NCBI GenBank assembly: GCA_023375785.1
Contig: SZWC01001161.1
Location: 106,933-170,932 of the forward strand
From: Penium margaritaceum
Taxonomy: Eukaryota > Streptophyta > Zygnematophyceae > Desmidiales > Peniaceae
Direction: 5' to 3'
Length of the DNA: 64,000 nucleotides
Shown: piece by piece, positions 61,949-64,000 of the stretch
Position numbering within the stretch: the stretch's first letter is position 1
Layout: each line of letters opens with the position of its first letter
Position numbers and translations under genes: made by a program
Notes under the pieces: generated by a model
The model's input: the letters and a program-made list of their open reading frames with translations, nothing else
Database searches by the model: none
What the model was told of the DNA's origin: nothing

Positions 61949-62472
61949 AGCCAAGAGTTCATACCGGCGTTGCTTTTTGATCCTTCGATGTCGGCTCTAC
62001 CTATCATTGTGAAGCAGAATTCACCATGTGTTGGATTGTTCACCCACTAATAGGGAACGTGAGCTAATTTTAGACCGTCGTAAGACAGTTTAGTTTTACC
62101 CTACTGATGATCTGGTGCCGCAACAGTAATTCAACTTAGTACGAGAGGAACCGTTGATTCACATACTTTGTAATTGCGCTTGGCTGAAAAGCCAGTGGCG
62201 CAAAGCTACCATGTGTAGTATTCTGACCGAACGTCTCTAAGTCAGAATCCATGCTGGAAGCGGCACTTTTTACCTCCCGGGGTGTTACCCGACTCGAAAT
62301 AGGGGCGCCTGTGCGCCTCCAAGAGTATATGTTGTGATTCGTCTGGACCAATGGCGAATGTTCGGGGAGATAAATCATTTGCAGACGACTTGAACCAGAA
62401 CGGGGTACTGTAAGTGGCAGAATAGCCTTGCTGCTACGATCCACCGAGGTTCAGCCTCTGTTCTACCAAGTT
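61687..62472 (+). rRNA. Large-subunit (25S/28S) rRNA gene, 3' fragment (~785 nt), possibly degenerate
   Basis: Starts inside the gene at GCATGGCCGATCC and runs to the normal 3' terminus (GATCCACCGAGGTTCAGCC...). Domain V/VI landmarks are clear: ATTGTCAGGTGGGGAGTTTGG, GTTACCACAGGGATAACTGG (61,921-61,940), GATCCTTCGATGTCGGCTC, and the sarcin-ricin loop AGTACGAGAGGAAC (62,138-62,151). About 2.6 kb of 5' sequence is absent; satellite abuts directly. Several positions that are nearly invariant in eukaryotes differ, e.g. CATACCGGCGTTGC for CATAGCGACGTTGC and GAGCTAATTTTAGACCGTCGTAAGACAGTTTAG for the usual GGG/GTGAG/CAGGTTAG forms. It is either a truncated pseudogene at the array edge or part of a fast-evolving rRNA lineage. 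It cannot yield a full LSU rRNA from this window. Confidence 0.9.
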
Positions 62473-62485
62473 GTTCCTCTGGGAA

Positions 62486-62519
62486 CTCCCCTCCCCTCTC
62501 CTCCCCTCCCCTCCCCCCT
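62486..62519 (+). other. Homopyrimidine tract (G4/triplex-prone) just after LSU 3' end
   Basis: Repeating CCCCT/CCTCC pattern; the minus strand reads successive G4 tracts separated by A, satisfying a quadruplex pattern. Its place about 15 bp after the rRNA 3' end suggests a role near Pol I 3' processing or termination, which is inference. Confidence 0.6.
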
Positions 62520-62713
62520 AACGAGATGTTTGCTTTTGGGAACGCATGCAGTTTGGACTCCCGCTCTTGTTTCGACCCATTCCGTTGTATCAACAGCCCG
62601 CAAACCCGGCCACGCACCCCCCTGACACACAAACGCACTCCGCTGCCTGTACAACACGCATACCTGCACCCACACCCACGCATCGCCCACCCTTTCCACG
62701 CCCACCCCCAAGT

Positions 62714-62848
62714 ACCAACCCAAGCGCACGCACACCTCTTTCCCACCCTATGAGTCGTACCAACCCAAGCGCCCGCACGCCTCTTTCCCACCCCACGAGT
62801 CGTACCAACCCAAGCACCCGTACCCCTCTTTCCCACCCCACGAGTCGT
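62714..62848 (+). repeat. Three tandem 45-bp IGS repeats
   Basis: Units begin ACCAACCCAAGC at 62,714, 62,759 and 62,804 and end GAGTCGT, with a partial fourth (ACCAACCC) at 62,849. Because 45 is divisible by three, they create repeated peptides in spurious frames. Confidence 0.93.
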
Positions 62849-63286
62849 ACCAACCCGCTCGCCATCCCCTCCTGTTCACCCCACCGTTTTGTACGGCACG
62901 AACGTGACAAACCTCCACCGGGCACGGCCGCCTTTAGTCCGTCGCACCCGCACATCGCAAACGCGGTCTGAACCTTCGCCACTCCCGGCCGGGACCCCCG
63001 CTCATGCCCGCACGTGCCCACATGCACCTCCCTCGCCACCGCCATGGTGTACCAACCCGCATGTCACACCCAAGCCAACGCCACCCCACCACACCCCTCC
63101 TCGACACCGCCCGTGCTGCCCAGCCCCTAAGCCGTTGCCATGTGCACCTCTGTCCTCTGTCCCACACCCCCTCCCCCTCTCCCCGTGTGGAAACAAAACG
63201 TATCTACGTGCCCGACACCGCCCACTCCGCTCGTCTACATTGCATCTCCACATGTGTCACATTCTTGACCCATCCCTATCAAAGCG

Positions 63287-63404
63287 TGGTACGATCATAC
63301 CTGGTCTACTACTCCGGATCCCATTCGAATTCCGCAAATAAGTGCCCATGGGCCAGAATAGTACTGGGATGGGTGACCTCCCGGGAATTCCTGGTGCGTA
63401 CCCA
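63287..63404 (+). rRNA. 5S rRNA gene, linked in the rDNA spacer
   Basis: About 118 nt, same strand as the LSU gene. Conserved segments: GATCATACC, CCGGATCCCAT, AGTAGTACTGGGATGGGTGACCTCCCGGGAA with one internal difference (AATAGTACT). Helix I pairs GGTAC with GTACC, where land plants usually have GGTGC/GCACC, a matched G-C to A-T change. In helix II, CCTGG at 63,300-63,304 pairs with CCATGG around 63,346-63,351 (bulged T as usual), where plants have CCAGC/GCTTGG, again matched. The internal C-box is intact and a TTTTT terminator follows. Paired changes argue for a functional gene rather than a decayed copy. The exact 5' end is estimated. Confidence 0.9.
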
Positions 63405-63409
63405 TTTTT
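63405..63409 (+). terminator. Pol III terminator of 5S gene
   Basis: TTTTT directly after the 5S 3' strand (ACCCA). Confidence 0.85.
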
Positions 63410-63476
63410 ATCTCCCAAACGCCGACCCGGACCGTCTCTGACACTAGGGAGCCGGGACTAGGACATGAATGGCGCA

Positions 63477-64000
63477 GTTGCGCCCTAGTCACGCCGTACT
63501 TGCGCCCTACTTGCGCCCTAGTTGCACCCTTGCTGCGCCCTACCCATGCTATACGTGCGCCCTAGTTGCGCCCTGGTTGCGCCCTACCTGCACCCTACCC
63601 GCGCCATACATGCGCCCTACTTGCGCCCTATTTGTACCCTTGCTGTGCCCTAGTTGCACCCTACCCACGTCATACCTGTGCCCTACTTGCGCCCTAGTTA
63701 CGCTCTAGTTGTACCCTAGTCGCGCCCTACTTGCGTCCTACTTGTGCCATAGTTGCACCCTAGTTGTGCCCTACTTGCATCCTAATTGCGCCCTACCTGC
63801 GCCATACCTGCGCCAAACCTGCACCCTACTTGCGCCCAAGTTGATCCCTAGTTGTGCCCTACTTGCGCCCTACTTGCGCCTTACTTGCGCCCTACTTGCG
63901 CCCTAGTTGCACCCTACCCGCGCCCTAGTTGCGCCCTAGTTGTGCCCTAATTGCGACCTAATTGCGCCCTGGTTGCGCCCTAGTTGCGCCCTAGTTCCAC
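63477..64000 (+). repeat. 11-bp IGS minisatellite, continuing past the window
   Basis: Units of TTGCGCCCTA(G/C) and variants (TTGCACCCTAG, CTGCGCCATAC) repeat every 11 bp, roughly 47 copies. Three units make 33 bp, so open frames with an 11-residue repeat appear on the plus strand; these are artefacts. The array lies just downstream of 5S, toward the next expected rDNA promoter. Confidence 0.93.

Larger units (their letters stand above)
62473..63286 (+). other. rDNA intergenic spacer between LSU and 5S genes
   Basis: Pyrimidine-rich, high-GC spacer. It contains a homopyrimidine tract and three 45-bp repeats (separate entries). Open frames on both strands here are compositional. No TATA-like element is seen in the 30 bp before the 5S gene. 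Confidence 0.85.

Noticed and set aside
62375-63441. Open frames of up to 153 codons over the LSU 3' end, IGS and 5S
   Set aside because: They overlap rRNA genes or the 45-bp repeat, are Pro/Arg/Gly-biased and lie on both strands.
63469-63906. Two plus-strand frames with an 11-residue repeat
   Set aside because: Direct consequence of the 11-bp minisatellite (33 bp = three units); no protein evidence.

Overview
This is a repeat-only window from a eukaryotic, plant-type nuclear genome. No host protein-coding gene is visible. About 51 kb (1-61,686, minus two retroelements) is one head-to-tail satellite built from ~190-bp monomers. It ends abruptly against the 3' end of a large-subunit (25S/28S) rRNA gene, followed by intergenic spacer (IGS) and a 5S rRNA gene in the same orientation (61,687-64,000). 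Plant affinity rests on a plant Copia-type gag ORF, a 12-nt iMet-tRNA primer-binding site directly after an LTR, and tRNA-headed SINE-like inserts. 5S linked to 35S rDNA is the usual state in bryophytes and other early-diverging land plants and probably streptophyte algae, and is uncommon in seed plants. I therefore favour a seedless plant or streptophyte alga but cannot name a species.

Satellite layout. Six diverged monomer types (here called A-F) form a hexameric higher-order repeat (HOR) of ~1,145 bp; 30,101-31,246 is a clean example. Hexamers often alternate with a 951-bp pentamer whose last monomer is an E/F hybrid, giving a 2,096-bp compound unit. A second unit of ~2.2 kb carries extra monomer types and a ~510-bp SINE-like insert, present six times at the same position in the monomer. 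Monomer-level duplications occur at 3.96-4.69, 8.2-8.55, 50.8-51.2 and 57.6-58.0 kb.

Insertions. (1) 22,133-27,033: a complete LTR element with 732-bp LTRs and a CAAAG target-site duplication. It encodes a Copia-type Gag with two CCHC knuckles fused to ~650 residues of repeat-rich low-complexity sequence, and has no protease, integrase core, reverse transcriptase or RNase H (a TR-GAG-like non-autonomous element). Subtracting it restores the HOR period exactly. (2) 44,464-48,110: a second non-autonomous LTR element whose 5' LTR lost 334 bp. The break is patched by a 21-bp inverted copy of sequence from inside the same LTR, a polymerase-theta-like scar.

rDNA edge. The LSU rRNA part covers only the last ~785 nt and carries changes at normally invariant positions. 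The IGS holds a homopyrimidine tract, three 45-bp repeats, a 5S gene whose helices are kept by paired substitutions, and an 11-bp minisatellite running off the window.

Assembly caveats. There are two sized N gaps (5,183-5,525 and 48,794-49,000) and three single-N joins (53,050; 59,503; 61,378). Two of the single-N joins are flanked by near-identical 296- and 270-bp sequences out of phase with the satellite, so they look like unmerged contig ends. Most short open frames in this window are by-products of the satellite and should not be annotated as genes.
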